From: Viridibacterium curvum
GTDB taxonomy: Bacteria > Pseudomonadota > Gammaproteobacteria > Burkholderiales > Rhodocyclaceae
NCBI RefSeq assembly: GCF_039544165.1
Contig: NZ_BAABLD010000007.1
Span: 186,001 to 250,000, forward strand
DNA: 64,000 nt
Reading direction: 5' to 3'
Shown: positions 24,219 to 33,315 of the stretch, in pieces
How positions within the stretch are numbered: position 1 is the first letter of the stretch
Layout of the letters: the number at the start of each line of letters is the position of its first letter
Notes under the pieces: model-generated
Databases searched by the model: none
What the model was told of the DNA's origin: nothing
The model's input: only the letters and a program-made list of their open reading frames with translations
Translations under genes and position numbers: made by a program

Positions 24219-25943
24219 ATGCGTATCAAACCTATCGCAGCGATTGCCGCGCTGCTTGCCAGCGGCGCTTCTTTCGCCGCCAGCTCTACCGGCGGCTTTT
24301 CAACCGCTGACGGCAACGTCTCGACGGCGCGCAAGTTCACCGCCGCCACCTACACCGAAATCAACACCATCATCGCCAACGCGCGTTACAACGACGCGGG
24401 CACCAAGGTGTCGACCGGCGCTTACCCGCTGCACATCACGTACACCGGCAACGAAGACGCGCTGATTGCGCAAATCGTCAAGGATCACACCAAGGATTCT
24501 TCCGGCAACTGCCCGGTCGCCCACTGGAACGACGCATACCGCTACATCGAGATCAAGAACTACACCGCTGGCGTGACCATCGAAGGTGCCAATGGCTCCT
24601 CCGCCAACTGGGGTATCGTGATCAACGGCGGTTCGAGCAACGTCGTCGTCAAGAACATGAAGATCGGTGCGCTCGGCGGCGCCAACAACGATGCAGACAT
24701 GATCCGCATCGACAGCGGTTCGAATGTCTGGATCGATCACAACGAGCTGTTCGCCGTGAATAACGAGTGCAACGGTTCGCCTGACGGCGACCTGACCTTC
24801 GAGTCGGCCATCGACATCAAGAAGGCTTCGCACAACATCACCGTCTCGTACAACTACATCCACGACAGCAAGAAGGTCGGCTTGGATGGTTCGTCGTCGA
24901 GCGACATCGATGGTGGCCGCGAGATCACTTACCACCACAACTACTACAAGAACGTGAATGCCCGTCTGCCGCTACAACGCGGTGGCTGGATCCATGTCTA
25001 CAACAACCTCTACGACGGCATCACCAGCTCGGGCATCAACACCCGTCAGGCAGGCTACGCGCTGATTGAACGCAACTTCTTCCAGAACGCGGTCAACCCG
25101 GTCGTGTGCTTCTACGACAGCGGCAGCAACTGCGGCTTCTGGGATCTGCGCAATAACAACATCACCAGCACCGCTGACTTCGCGACCTACAACATCACCT
25201 GGACTACGCCCGCCAGCGGTGACACCAGCGCTTCGGCCTGGACCACCACGGCGACGTTCCCGAAGACGCTGACCTATACGTATGAGCCGGTGACGGCCCA
25301 GTGCGTCAAGGACAAGCTGCCCAGTTACGCCGGTGTCGGCAAGAACGGCGCTACGCTGGTAGCTTCGGCCTGTGGCACGACATCGTCTTCGTCGTCCAGC
25401 GCAGCGAGCTCCAGCTCCAGCGTTGCATCGAGCTCTTCGTCGAGCGTTGCCTCCAGCTCCTCGTCCAGCGTCGCCAGCTCCGGCTCGTCTTCGGCTGCAT
25501 CGTCGTCGTCTTCGTCGACCGCTACTGCCATCACGATCCAGGAGAGCACGACCGGCTTCTGCAGCATCGACGGTGCCATCTCGACCAGCAACAGTGGCTA
25601 CACCGGGACCGGCTATGCCAACCTGGCCAACAGCGCCGGCTCGGGAGTGACCTGGTCGATCAACGCTCCGACAGCAGGCACCTATACCGTCAGCTTCCGT
25701 TACTCGAACGGCGGCTCCAGCGCGACGACCTCTGGCAAGTTGCTGGTTAATGGCGCTACGGTGCTGAACAGCAGCACTTTGTTCCCCAAGACGGCCTCCA
25801 AGTCCACCTGGAGCACGCTGAGCTTCTCCGTGACGCTTGCCGCCGGGGCCAACAAGATTCGCGTCGAAGCCGGTGCTTCGTCCGAGTTTGCTGACATCGA
25901 CTACCTGTCTGCCACGGGCGTGACCGCTGTGGCTTGCCAGTGA
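24219..25943 (+). CDS. Secreted pectate lyase, PL1 family, with C-terminal CBM6/35-like module (copy 3)
   Basis: 574 residues: signal peptide (MRIKPIAAIAALLASGASFA), PL1 catalytic helix to about residue 385, serine linker (about 388-434), then a module of about 140 residues. That module (ITIQESTTGFCSIDGAISTS... TYTVSFRYSNGG... NKIRVEAGASSEFADIDYL) has the beta-sandwich pattern of CBM6/CBM35 carbohydrate-binding modules. Thus the catalytic part is paralogous to copies 1 and 2, but the binding module has been replaced. Catalytic motifs DGDLTFESAIDIKK and ARLPLQRGG are present. Expected to act on plant cell-wall pectin outside the cell. Confidence 0.93.
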   Translation: MRIKPIAAIAALLASGASFAASSTGGFSTADGNVSTARKFTAATYTEINTIIANARYNDAGTKVSTGAYPLHITYTGNEDALIAQIVKDHTKDSSGNCPVAHWNDAYRYIEIKNYTAGVTIEGANGSSANWGIVINGGSSNVVVKNMKIGALGGANNDADMIRIDSGSNVWIDHNELFAVNNECNGSPDGDLTFESAIDIKKASHNITVSYNYIHDSKKVGLDGSSSSDIDGGREITYHHNYYKNVNARLPLQRGGWIHVYNNLYDGITSSGINTRQAGYALIERNFFQNAVNPVVCFYDSGSNCGFWDLRNNNITSTADFATYNITWTTPASGDTSASAWTTTATFPKTLTYTYEPVTAQCVKDKLPSYAGVGKNGATLVASACGTTSSSSSSAASSSSSVASSSSSSVASSSSSSVASSGSSSAASSSSSSTATAITIQESTTGFCSIDGAISTSNSGYTGTGYANLANSAGSGVTWSINAPTAGTYTVSFRYSNGGSSATTSGKLLVNGATVLNSSTLFPKTASKSTWSTLSFSVTLAAGANKIRVEAGASSEFADIDYLSATGVTAVACQ

Positions 25944-26020
25944 TGCAGTGAGGCAGCCCCGCGAGGGGCCGCTGTTTGTCATCCTGACCAGGTTCCCGTG
26001 CTGAGCGCGGGGCCTGTTTG

Positions 26021-26079
26021 TCCCGGCTACGCCGTTGTGGGTCTTCGGGCCCTGAAGCGGATGCCGGGATTTTTCTTTT
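26021..26079 (+). terminator. Terminator of the third PL1 gene
   Basis: TCCCGGC at 26021 pairs with GCCGGGA at 26063, followed by TTTTTCTTTT. The intervening 35 bases can form a further hairpin. The remaining gap to 26235 holds no gene. Confidence 0.7.
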
Positions 26080-26235
26080 GCAGGAAAGGGCTTTGTTACC
26101 GGGTGTAGCCGGTCAAGTTTCCGCAAGGTTTGTCGTTGCCTCCCATGGGGGGCCTTGGCTGCGTATGATGGGCGCTTCACGCTTCAAGCATGACAACAAT
26201 TACAACCTGCACTTGAGTCCAGAGCTGCCTCGCCC

Positions 26236-28167
26236 ATGAAACTCATCCGCAATATCCTGACCGTCGCGGGTCTGGAGATGCAGTATTTTTTCCAGCACCG
26301 CAAGCTAGCCCTCGCGGTGGTGATCGTGGCCTTCGTGCCAGCGCTGTACTCGCTGATCTACCTGTCCAGCGTATGGGACCCGGAGGCCCATAGCACCGCG
26401 TTGCCGGTCGGCATCGTCAATCTGGATGAGGGCCTGCAGTATCGTGATCACGTTTTCAATATCGGCTTGGATGTCCAGCGCACACTCAAGGCACAGGGAC
26501 GTTTCGGTTTCCGCGAGCTGATCGATGAAGACGAGGCACGTCGTCAGGTCCGCCGGGGCGACCTGGCCTTCGCCCTGATCCTGCCACGCGACTTCAGCGC
26601 CAACGCCATTCCCGGCAACTCGGCCGGTGCCGGCAAGCCCATCGTCGTCCTGTCAGAGGGCAATAACATCGAGAGTGCCGGCATCGCGCGCCGCTTTGCG
26701 CAGCGGCTGGACCAGGACATCAACGAGAACCTCAACGAGCAGCGCTGGGGCGTGGTGTTTTCAAACGCACTCGGCTCACAGCGTAGTGTCGACGTGCTGC
26801 GCAAGAGTGTGGCCGAGCTCGACCAGGGCGGACGCGCGCTCGCTGACGGCGCATCGCAAACCGCTGCGGGCTCGCAGAAACTCGCGGCCGGCACACACCA
26901 GCTGGCCGACAACACGCGCAAGCTCATCGACGGCGCGCAACAAATCGGCGCCGCCCTGGCCAGCATCGACGCACAGCGTCCGCCACAGCAGGATCTCAAC
27001 CGCCTGCGCAACGGTACCGATGCCCTGGTGCGTGGCCATGAGGCGCTCGGTAACGGACTCGTGGAGCTGCGCAATGGCACCCAGCAACTGCACGTCGGTC
27101 TGGAGACCCTGCATTACGAGGTCAGCCAGTCGATGTGGGCGCCCACCGCGCTGACCGACGGAACGCGTGATCTGCTCGAGGGCTCAACCAAGCTCGATGG
27201 TGGCGCGCAAGCTGCGGTCGAAGCGAACAACAAGCTATCCGACGGCGCACGCCAGGTGCGTACGGGTACGAACCGGCTGCTGACAGGGGTGCGTACGCTG
27301 GGCGACGCGATCCACGAGATCAATACCAAGCTGCCGCCGGCGTCGCAGTACGACGCTCTCTCGCATGGCGCCGAAGAGGTAGAGCAGGGCGCCGACAAGG
27401 TGACGCGCGCAACCCGCGACGTCGCTGGTGGTGCCAAGCAATTGTCACTGGGCCTTGCGCAGCTGCATCAGGCCTTGCCCGTCTCGGTGGCCAAGCCTGA
27501 CGGCAGTCCGCAGGGCCTTGCACACTCAGTCGAGCCTCACCTTGAAGTCGAAGCGCCGGTCGAGAACAGCGGTAGCGGATTTGCCCCAAACATCATCTCG
27601 GCCGCGTTATGGCTGGGCGCGGGTGTCGCGGTGTTCCTGCTGCACGTTCGCGTGTTGCCGCAACAGGCGCGCCTCATGCCACCTGTGGCACGCCTGCTCG
27701 GCAAGCTGACGATACCAACCGGCGTCGTCGTCCTGCAGGTGCTGGCCATTCTCGCCCTCGTCAGCTGGGTGTTGCGCATCCAGATCCAGCACCCCCTGGC
27801 ATTCACACTCATCCTGATACTTAGTGCCATGACCTTCCTGCTGATCACCTTCGCGCTGGCGCGTGCCGGCGGCGATGCAGGCAAGGGCATCGCAATGGTG
27901 TTGCTGGCAGTTCAGCTCTCGTCTTCGGGCGGCATCATGCCTGTGGAGTTGTCGGGTCGGCTTTTCATGGACATCAGCCCCTGGCTGCCGCTGACCTGGG
28001 TCATCAAGGCGCTCAAGGCCAGCATGTTCGGTGCCTTTGAAGGAGACTGGATGACGCCGGTGCAGGCCGTGCTGCCCTGGACCATCATCGCGGCGATGTT
28101 CGCGATCTATGTGGGGCGCTGGCGCTTTGTGGATCAGGGTGCGCTGCGTCCGCCGGTGGATATTTAG
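26236..28167 (+). CDS. YhgE/Pip-family membrane protein (ABC-2-like)
   Basis: 643 residues: one N-terminal membrane helix (about 20-42, LALAVVIVAFVPALYSLIYL), a large extracytoplasmic part with repeated DGA/LA/G heptad-like units (about 195-420), and a C-terminal block of five to six helices. This is the YhgE/Pip architecture. Family members serve as phage receptors in Gram-positives or as export-type permeases; in Gram-negatives they are probably drug or metabolite exporters lacking their own ATPase. The name does not imply phage DNA here. It follows the pectate lyases but behind a terminator, so a shared function is not established. Confidence 0.88.
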   Translation: MKLIRNILTVAGLEMQYFFQHRKLALAVVIVAFVPALYSLIYLSSVWDPEAHSTALPVGIVNLDEGLQYRDHVFNIGLDVQRTLKAQGRFGFRELIDEDEARRQVRRGDLAFALILPRDFSANAIPGNSAGAGKPIVVLSEGNNIESAGIARRFAQRLDQDINENLNEQRWGVVFSNALGSQRSVDVLRKSVAELDQGGRALADGASQTAAGSQKLAAGTHQLADNTRKLIDGAQQIGAALASIDAQRPPQQDLNRLRNGTDALVRGHEALGNGLVELRNGTQQLHVGLETLHYEVSQSMWAPTALTDGTRDLLEGSTKLDGGAQAAVEANNKLSDGARQVRTGTNRLLTGVRTLGDAIHEINTKLPPASQYDALSHGAEEVEQGADKVTRATRDVAGGAKQLSLGLAQLHQALPVSVAKPDGSPQGLAHSVEPHLEVEAPVENSGSGFAPNIISAALWLGAGVAVFLLHVRVLPQQARLMPPVARLLGKLTIPTGVVVLQVLAILALVSWVLRIQIQHPLAFTLILILSAMTFLLITFALARAGGDAGKGIAMVLLAVQLSSSGGIMPVELSGRLFMDISPWLPLTWVIKALKASMFGAFEGDWMTPVQAVLPWTIIAAMFAIYVGRWRFVDQGALRPPVDI

Positions 28168-28211
28168 CTGGCCATAAGCGAGCTGTCTTAACTGTTTGCT
28201 GGAGGTGTTTG

Positions 28212-28727
28212 ATGGACGTCATGTCGTTCTGGAAACTAATTGATAAATCACGTCGTGCCTCGGACGGCGATCCAGAGCAGCAGGTCGAGGAGATGAAGGC
28301 TCTTCTTGATGATTTGTCGACAGAGGACGTCGTCGAGTTTCAGCACATTTTTGACTCACTTTTCCGCTCGTCATATACGTGGCCGCTTTGGGGGGCTGCA
28401 TATGTGATTGGTGGGGGTTGCTCGGATGACGGATTCGATTACTTTCGTGGATGGCTGATTTCCCGGGGAGAGAAGGCCTTCAGTACAGCGCTCGCCGACC
28501 CTGATAAATTGGGCGCGTTTATCAAAGAAGGGGACGAAGACCTGTACTGTCAGGTGGAGGGCTGGCAGTCGGTTGGTATAGACGTTTGGTGCAGGAGGAC
28601 GGGGCTTCCGTACTCCGTATTCCCAACAATTCCGGCCGCTGCTCAGATGAATGGGCCAGACGGTGAGGAATGGGTAGAAGAGGATCTGGATCATCTCTAC
28701 CCGAAGCTCGCCAAGCGCTTCGGCTAG
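28212..28727 (+). CDS. DUF4240 domain protein
   Basis: 171 residues. The DUF4240 pattern is clear: FWKLIDKSRRAS at the start, WPLWGAAYVIGGGCSDDGFDYFRGWLISRG (about 58-87) and LADPDKLGAF. These proteins are cytoplasmic and of unknown function, often near toxin-immunity genes. The ATG at 28212 has a good GGAGG six bases upstream; a TTG one codon earlier is less likely. Codon use is AT-richer than in both neighbours, suggesting horizontal transfer. Confidence 0.85.
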   Translation: MDVMSFWKLIDKSRRASDGDPEQQVEEMKALLDDLSTEDVVEFQHIFDSLFRSSYTWPLWGAAYVIGGGCSDDGFDYFRGWLISRGEKAFSTALADPDKLGAFIKEGDEDLYCQVEGWQSVGIDVWCRRTGLPYSVFPTIPAAAQMNGPDGEEWVEEDLDHLYPKLAKRFG

Positions 28728-28814
28728 TCGTTGCGCGTTGGCTGTCGCGATAGCTCGTTGAGGTATAGCCGCTACCCGACTTGCGGGCTACACACGACGG
28801 ACCTCCGCCTTACA

Positions 28815-30593
28815 TCACTCCCGCGAAAACCGCGTCCCCAACTGCCAGTTCCCTGCCGCGTCGGCCGTCCCGCTGACCACCAGCTGACGCACATTCGGAT
28901 TTGCCACATCAAGCGGATTGGCCGGGCGTGAAATGTCCTGCACGCTCAGCTGCGCGGCACTGCCGGTGAAGCGCACGCGCAAGCTCTTGTTGGCGATGCT
29001 CAGCACGGCGGTCTGTCCCTCGATGCGTATCGCGGCTTCGGTGGTCATCGCCCAGCGCACGCTGCTGCCGGGTTTGGCGCCGGCGATTTCGTCCTGCAGT
29101 GAGACGGCATTCGATTCGAAGCGCGCCTGGCGTGTCGCGCGTTTGAGTTGACCGGGCAGGAATACTGGGGTGAGGTCGATGAGGGCTTCGTTCTCGCCGG
29201 GCATGGCCAGCGTGGCCATGCCGGTGGCGTTGTGCAGTTGAAGGTCCACCATCAGCGTGCTGTGTGCCGCGTTGCCGAGGCGAAACACTTTCCAGCGCGG
29301 CGAATCCTGTTTCATGTTCCACAGATCTACGCCACGGCTTTCGAGGCTGTTGTAATCCTGCATGCCCAGGTCCCGTGCCCAGCGCACCCCATCGAAGTCG
29401 AGCACAAAGCTGCCGGCGTCCATGTGCGCATGGTTGTGTGCGGCCCCACCGGCCTTGATCGCGAAGTAAAGCGCATTCGGGTCCGTCCACGACGAGCGCC
29501 AGATGGCGACCGGTTGATGGCCCTGGCCAGCAAAGTGAAGAGGGGGCGGGGCGTCGTTGCCCGCCGTGGGCCACCACAGGGCTGCGAGGGGCGCAAAGCG
29601 CTCGCTGAGTCCCTGCTTGTTGCGAATCATCGTGCGTTTGGGCGCGAGCAGACCCGGCTGCTTCAACTCTCGGGCGAGGTAGAAGAAGGGCGTTGCCAGC
29701 TCCTGGCCTTCACCGCTATCGGAGAAATTGAAATGCTTGCCCGTGGGGCCGACGGCATGCGCGTAGAACTCGGCGCTGCGTAGCAGTCCGGGTGCCTGCA
29801 GCAGGCCCCAGTCTGTGTTGCGCAGCCCACGCAGGGCGGCGATCAGCAGCACCTCGTAGCTCGTGCCATAGGTCCAGTAGCCGGGGCCTTCGGGATAGAC
29901 GCCATCAGGCCTGTAAGCGTCCAGTGCGAGGAAGGCCTTCGTGCGTGCCGCGGCGAGCAGGTCGGCGGCAAGCTCCGGCTCGTCGTCTTCGACAGCCAGG
30001 GCGCCCAGCACCATGCCGCCAATGCACACCTGCCCCCAGTTGTTCGTCATGTCGAATGTCTTGTGACCGTGACGCGCCTGGGCGATGCCCTTGTCGACAA
30101 TGGCGCGGCGAACGGTGCGGCGATCTTCTTCGCTGAGTGCGCTGTAGAGCCAGTCATAGCTGATTGCGAGGCCGGCCGTCATCTCTGCGACGTCGAGATA
30201 ATGGCTCGGGTTCCAGTCGCTGAAGCTGGCCACGTTGAGCATCTCGCGGCGCGCGCGGTCCAGCCACACCTCGTTGCCCGTCACGCGCCAGGCAAAGGCC
30301 CATAGCAGGCTGCGGCGAATGAATTCGCGTGACACATCCAGCAGGCGCTTGCCCTGCAGCTTGCGCTCCAGCAGCGACAGGCGCAGGTCGCTGTTGGCGC
30401 GTTCGAGCAGCAGCATCACAAAACGGTCGAGGTCGGCGTCCAGCTTGCGGCGGGTGGCCAGCGCCTGAAAGTCGGCGTCGGTCGCCAGCAGGCGCGGCAC
30501 GCGACGCTTCGCCCCGCCAGTCGTCTTGACCGTGGGGGCACTGGCGCAGGCGGCGAGCAGTGGGAGCAGGCTCAGGAAATCGCGACGATGCAT
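28815..30593 (-). CDS. Heparinase II/III-like polysaccharide lyase, lipoprotein
   Basis: 592 residues. The N-terminus MHRRDFLSLLPLLAACAS is a lipoprotein signal (lipobox LAA-C) with twin arginines. An alpha/alpha toroid follows, with MTNNWGQVCIGGMVLGA and YPEGPGYWTYGTSYEVLLIAAL. Then comes the heparinase II/III beta-sandwich, AHNHAHMDAGSFVLDFDGVRWARDLG, with the histidine pair expected near the active site. Relatives include alginate, heparin and pectic lyases (PL12, 15, 17, 21 types); the substrate cannot be fixed, but the nearby pectate lyases suggest uronate oligosaccharides. AAGGA precedes the chosen ATG at 30593; the longer frame upstream lacks a signal. Confidence 0.8.
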   Translation of the reverse strand: MHRRDFLSLLPLLAACASAPTVKTTGGAKRRVPRLLATDADFQALATRRKLDADLDRFVMLLLERANSDLRLSLLERKLQGKRLLDVSREFIRRSLLWAFAWRVTGNEVWLDRARREMLNVASFSDWNPSHYLDVAEMTAGLAISYDWLYSALSEEDRRTVRRAIVDKGIAQARHGHKTFDMTNNWGQVCIGGMVLGALAVEDDEPELAADLLAAARTKAFLALDAYRPDGVYPEGPGYWTYGTSYEVLLIAALRGLRNTDWGLLQAPGLLRSAEFYAHAVGPTGKHFNFSDSGEGQELATPFFYLARELKQPGLLAPKRTMIRNKQGLSERFAPLAALWWPTAGNDAPPPLHFAGQGHQPVAIWRSSWTDPNALYFAIKAGGAAHNHAHMDAGSFVLDFDGVRWARDLGMQDYNSLESRGVDLWNMKQDSPRWKVFRLGNAAHSTLMVDLQLHNATGMATLAMPGENEALIDLTPVFLPGQLKRATRQARFESNAVSLQDEIAGAKPGSSVRWAMTTEAAIRIEGQTAVLSIANKSLRVRFTGSAAQLSVQDISRPANPLDVANPNVRQLVVSGTADAAGNWQLGTRFSRE

Positions 30594-30742
30594 GGAGAGT
30601 CCTTGGGTGGGGGCGCAGAGGAGTCTACGGCAGGCGGACGGCCCTTCTGCAGGACAGCCGCCAGGCGCGGAACGGGCAGGCGTCATCATGGCGGCGCAGC
30701 CCTGCGGCATACTGCCAGCTCTACATGCTGAGTCCTGTGACC

Positions 30743-31903
30743 ATGCTGCACACACTGGCCATTTCGGGTTACCGCTCGCTGCGCGATCTGGTGCTGCCCC
30801 TGCAAGGGCTCAACCTCATTGTGGGCGCCAATGGCAGTGGCAAATCCAGCGTCTACCGTGCCCTGCGCTTGCTCGCCGAAGCCGGGCAGGGCGGACTGAT
30901 TGCATCGCTGGCGCGGGAGGGTGGTTTGCCCTCCACGCTGTGGGCGGGGCCGGAGAATTTTTCGCGCGCGGTGTTGCGGGGCGAGCACGAGGTCGAGCCC
31001 ACTTCGCGGAATGGTCCGGTGGCGCTCCAACTGGGGTTCGCCGGCGAAGATTTCAGCTATACCGTTGAGCTGGGGTTGCCCTCCGATGGCAACACAGCCT
31101 TCTCGCTCGACCCTCACATCAAGCGCGAAGCCATCTGGACAGGTTCGCGCTACCGCCCAGCCGCCGCTCTGTTCGAGCGACGTGGCGCCATCGTTTCCGC
31201 CCGCGAAGGGCGCGACTGGCGCGTCATTTCGCAAGGCGTGCCGACCTTCGACAGCATGCTGGCGCGCTGTGCCGACCCGCAGGCGGCGCCCGAGGTGCTG
31301 ACGCTGCGCGAGCAGATTCGCTCCTGGCGCTTCTACGACCACTTCCGCTCTGACGCCGATGCCCCCGCGCGCCGGCCGCAGATCGGCACGCATACGCCGG
31401 TGCTGGGCCACGACGGCGCCGATCTCGCAGCGGCCCTGCAGACTATCCGCGAGATCGGCGACACGCGCGGCCTTGATGCCGCGATCAACGATGCCTTCCC
31501 CGGCTCGCGTGTCGAGATTCTGGTCAGTGACGGTCGCTTCGAGATCGCCATGCACCAGCACGGTCTGCTGCGCCCGCTGCGCGCGGCCGAGTTGTCGGAT
31601 GGCACGCTGCGCTATCTGCTGCTTGTCGCCGCACTGCTGAGCCCGCGCCCGCCCGGCCTGCTGGTGCTCAACGAACCTGAGACCAGCCTGCATCCTGACC
31701 TGCTGCCCGCGCTGGGGCGACTCATCGTGCAGGCCGCTCGTCACACGCAGACCGTAGTCGTGTCGCACGCCGCCCGACTCGTTGCAGCGCTGGAGCACGA
31801 CGGCGACTGCAACACCCTGCAACTCGAAAAGGAATTCGGCCAGACGCGCATCGCCGGGCAGGGCAATCTCGACAAGCCCGCCTGGGCGTGGCCGCCGTGG
31901 TGA
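30743..31903 (+). CDS. AAA-family ATPase, RecF/SMC-like (COG4637 type)
   Basis: 386 residues. Walker A GANGSGKSS at residues 28-36; Walker B region LLVLNEPETSLHPDLLPALG with Asn where Asp is usual but the following Glu intact; C-terminal switch VVVSHAARLVAAL. This is the pattern of the predicted ATPases of COG4637. The role is unknown; homologues resemble the ATPase half of OLD or retron-type systems, but no partner nuclease lies next door. A start at 30725 (MLSPVTML) is also possible. It diverges from the heparinase gene with 149 bases between. Confidence 0.83.
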   Translation: MLHTLAISGYRSLRDLVLPLQGLNLIVGANGSGKSSVYRALRLLAEAGQGGLIASLAREGGLPSTLWAGPENFSRAVLRGEHEVEPTSRNGPVALQLGFAGEDFSYTVELGLPSDGNTAFSLDPHIKREAIWTGSRYRPAAALFERRGAIVSAREGRDWRVISQGVPTFDSMLARCADPQAAPEVLTLREQIRSWRFYDHFRSDADAPARRPQIGTHTPVLGHDGADLAAALQTIREIGDTRGLDAAINDAFPGSRVEILVSDGRFEIAMHQHGLLRPLRAAELSDGTLRYLLLVAALLSPRPPGLLVLNEPETSLHPDLLPALGRLIVQAARHTQTVVVSHAARLVAALEHDGDCNTLQLEKEFGQTRIAGQGNLDKPAWAWPPW

Positions 31904-32023
31904 GGCGGCTCATCTTTACATCTGCGGCACTTCGCGAAAGCTGCCTGTCGGATTACTCTTTTGCCACACTCGCTCACAGCCGGATCTGCCCCTGAATACT
32001 TTGTTCTGACAGGAGTTCGCTTA

Positions 32024-32902
32024 ATGCCTTTCCGTAACGCTTCATGCCTCTCCCGCTCTCTCCTCGTGCGCATGCTGGTGGCGCTGACCGGCCTCATTAC
32101 GATGACGCTTGCCCACGCTCAAAGTGACGCCAAGGACTGCAGTGACCCGGCGATGTTTCCGACGCGCATTCCCAATTACGTCATCGCCTCGTGCAAGCGC
32201 GGCAACGACACCGAGCAGCTGCGCTGGCCGGGCGGGCAGCAGCAGGTGATGGGGCTGCGTTCCGAAGTGGTGTACCGCGTACCGGCGCCTGCGCAGGGCG
32301 CGACACCCAAGTACGTTGCGGCCAACTATGCCAATGCAATCACGAAGATCGGCGGCGTGCTGCTCGAAGACCCGGCGAAGACCACGCTGGGCGACCGGCT
32401 CACGGCGCGCGTCAATGTCGATGGCAAGGAGGTCTGGGTGCGGCTGTTCAGCGAGCAGGCGGTGGTGGGCGGCAACTGGGTCAGCTACAAGCTGATCACG
32501 GTGCAGGTCGACAGCGGCGCACAGGTGGTGTCGGCGCGCAAGATGCTCGAAGCGCTCGACAAGGACGGGTTCATCACGCTCTACATCAACTTCGACACCG
32601 CCAAGTGGGACATCAAGCCCGATGCGCAGCCCACCATCAAGGAGATCACCGAATTGCTGCGCAGCCAGCCGCGCCTGCGCCTGTCGGTAGAGGGCCACAC
32701 CGACAATGCCGGTGCCGCCGCCGCGAACAAGACGCTGTCCGAAAATCGCGCACGTGCCGTAATGGAGGCCCTCGTGAAATCGGGCATCGAAGCCTCACGC
32801 CTGAAGAGCGCGGGCTATGGGCAGGAGCGGCCGGTGGCGGACAACCGGACGGAAGAGGGCCGCGCCAAGAACCGTCGCGTCGAGCTCGTCAAACTGCCCT
32901 GA
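32024..32902 (+). CDS. OmpA-family outer-membrane/peptidoglycan-associated protein
   Basis: 292 residues with a signal peptide (cleavage near LAHA-Q). An N-terminal region of unknown fold (about 35-175) is followed by a C-terminal OmpA domain: LYINFDTAKWDIKPDAQPTI, SVEGHTDNAGAAAANKTLSENRA and GYGQERPVADNRTEEGRAKNRRVEL, with the Asp and Arg that bind peptidoglycan diaminopimelate. It is not a barrel protein; it probably sits in the periplasm or outer membrane. AGGAG precedes the ATG at 32024. DUF1992 follows after 10 bases. Confidence 0.9.
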   Translation: MPFRNASCLSRSLLVRMLVALTGLITMTLAHAQSDAKDCSDPAMFPTRIPNYVIASCKRGNDTEQLRWPGGQQQVMGLRSEVVYRVPAPAQGATPKYVAANYANAITKIGGVLLEDPAKTTLGDRLTARVNVDGKEVWVRLFSEQAVVGGNWVSYKLITVQVDSGAQVVSARKMLEALDKDGFITLYINFDTAKWDIKPDAQPTIKEITELLRSQPRLRLSVEGHTDNAGAAAANKTLSENRARAVMEALVKSGIEASRLKSAGYGQERPVADNRTEEGRAKNRRVELVKLP

Positions 32903-32912
32903 GTCCTCCGGC

Positions 32913-33293
32913 ATGTCGCACGCCACCGACTCCGAGTTTCGGCGCAAGCGTGACGCAGCGTTGCGCACGCAGGACGAGCTGATCGCAGAACACCTGGCGC
33001 AGTCCTTGCGCTCGGGCGAACTGCAGACGGCCGAGAGTTTCGGCAAGCCCTTCGTCGAGCCCGAGGGCTATGCCGAGACGCCGCTGGAGTTCCGCCTGCC
33101 GTTCAGGATTCTCAAGAATGCGGGCATGCCGCCGCCTGAAGTGGAGATGTTCCACAAGCGCGCTGCCTTGCGTGCGCAGGTCGAGGCCGAGACGGATGTG
33201 CAGGCGCGTCAGGTATTGCAGCAGAAGTTGTCTGAACTGGAGCAGGCGATTGCGCTGCGCCTGGAAGGCATGCGCGTGAGTGGACGGATTTGA
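32913..33293 (+). CDS. DUF1992 (DnaJ-associated type) protein
   Basis: 126 residues with the DUF1992 core: AESFGKPFVEPEGYAETPLEFRLPFRILKNAGMPPPEVEM (about 38-77), followed by a helical coiled tail. Such proteins (YhdN-like, or DNAJC28 homologues) lack a J domain and have no proven function. It follows OmpA closely and precedes ggt by 22 bases, so the three may be cotranscribed. The ATG at 32913 was preferred because upstream residues overlap the OmpA gene out of frame. Confidence 0.85.
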   Translation: MSHATDSEFRRKRDAALRTQDELIAEHLAQSLRSGELQTAESFGKPFVEPEGYAETPLEFRLPFRILKNAGMPPPEVEMFHKRAALRAQVEAETDVQARQVLQQKLSELEQAIALRLEGMRVSGRI

Positions 33294-33315
33294 AGGACAG
33301 CTAAAGGAGTTCGCG

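Noticed and set aside
26236..28167. Prophage gene because of the phage-infection-protein family name
   Set aside because: YhgE/Pip proteins are cellular membrane proteins; no phage structural, integrase or lysis genes are nearby.
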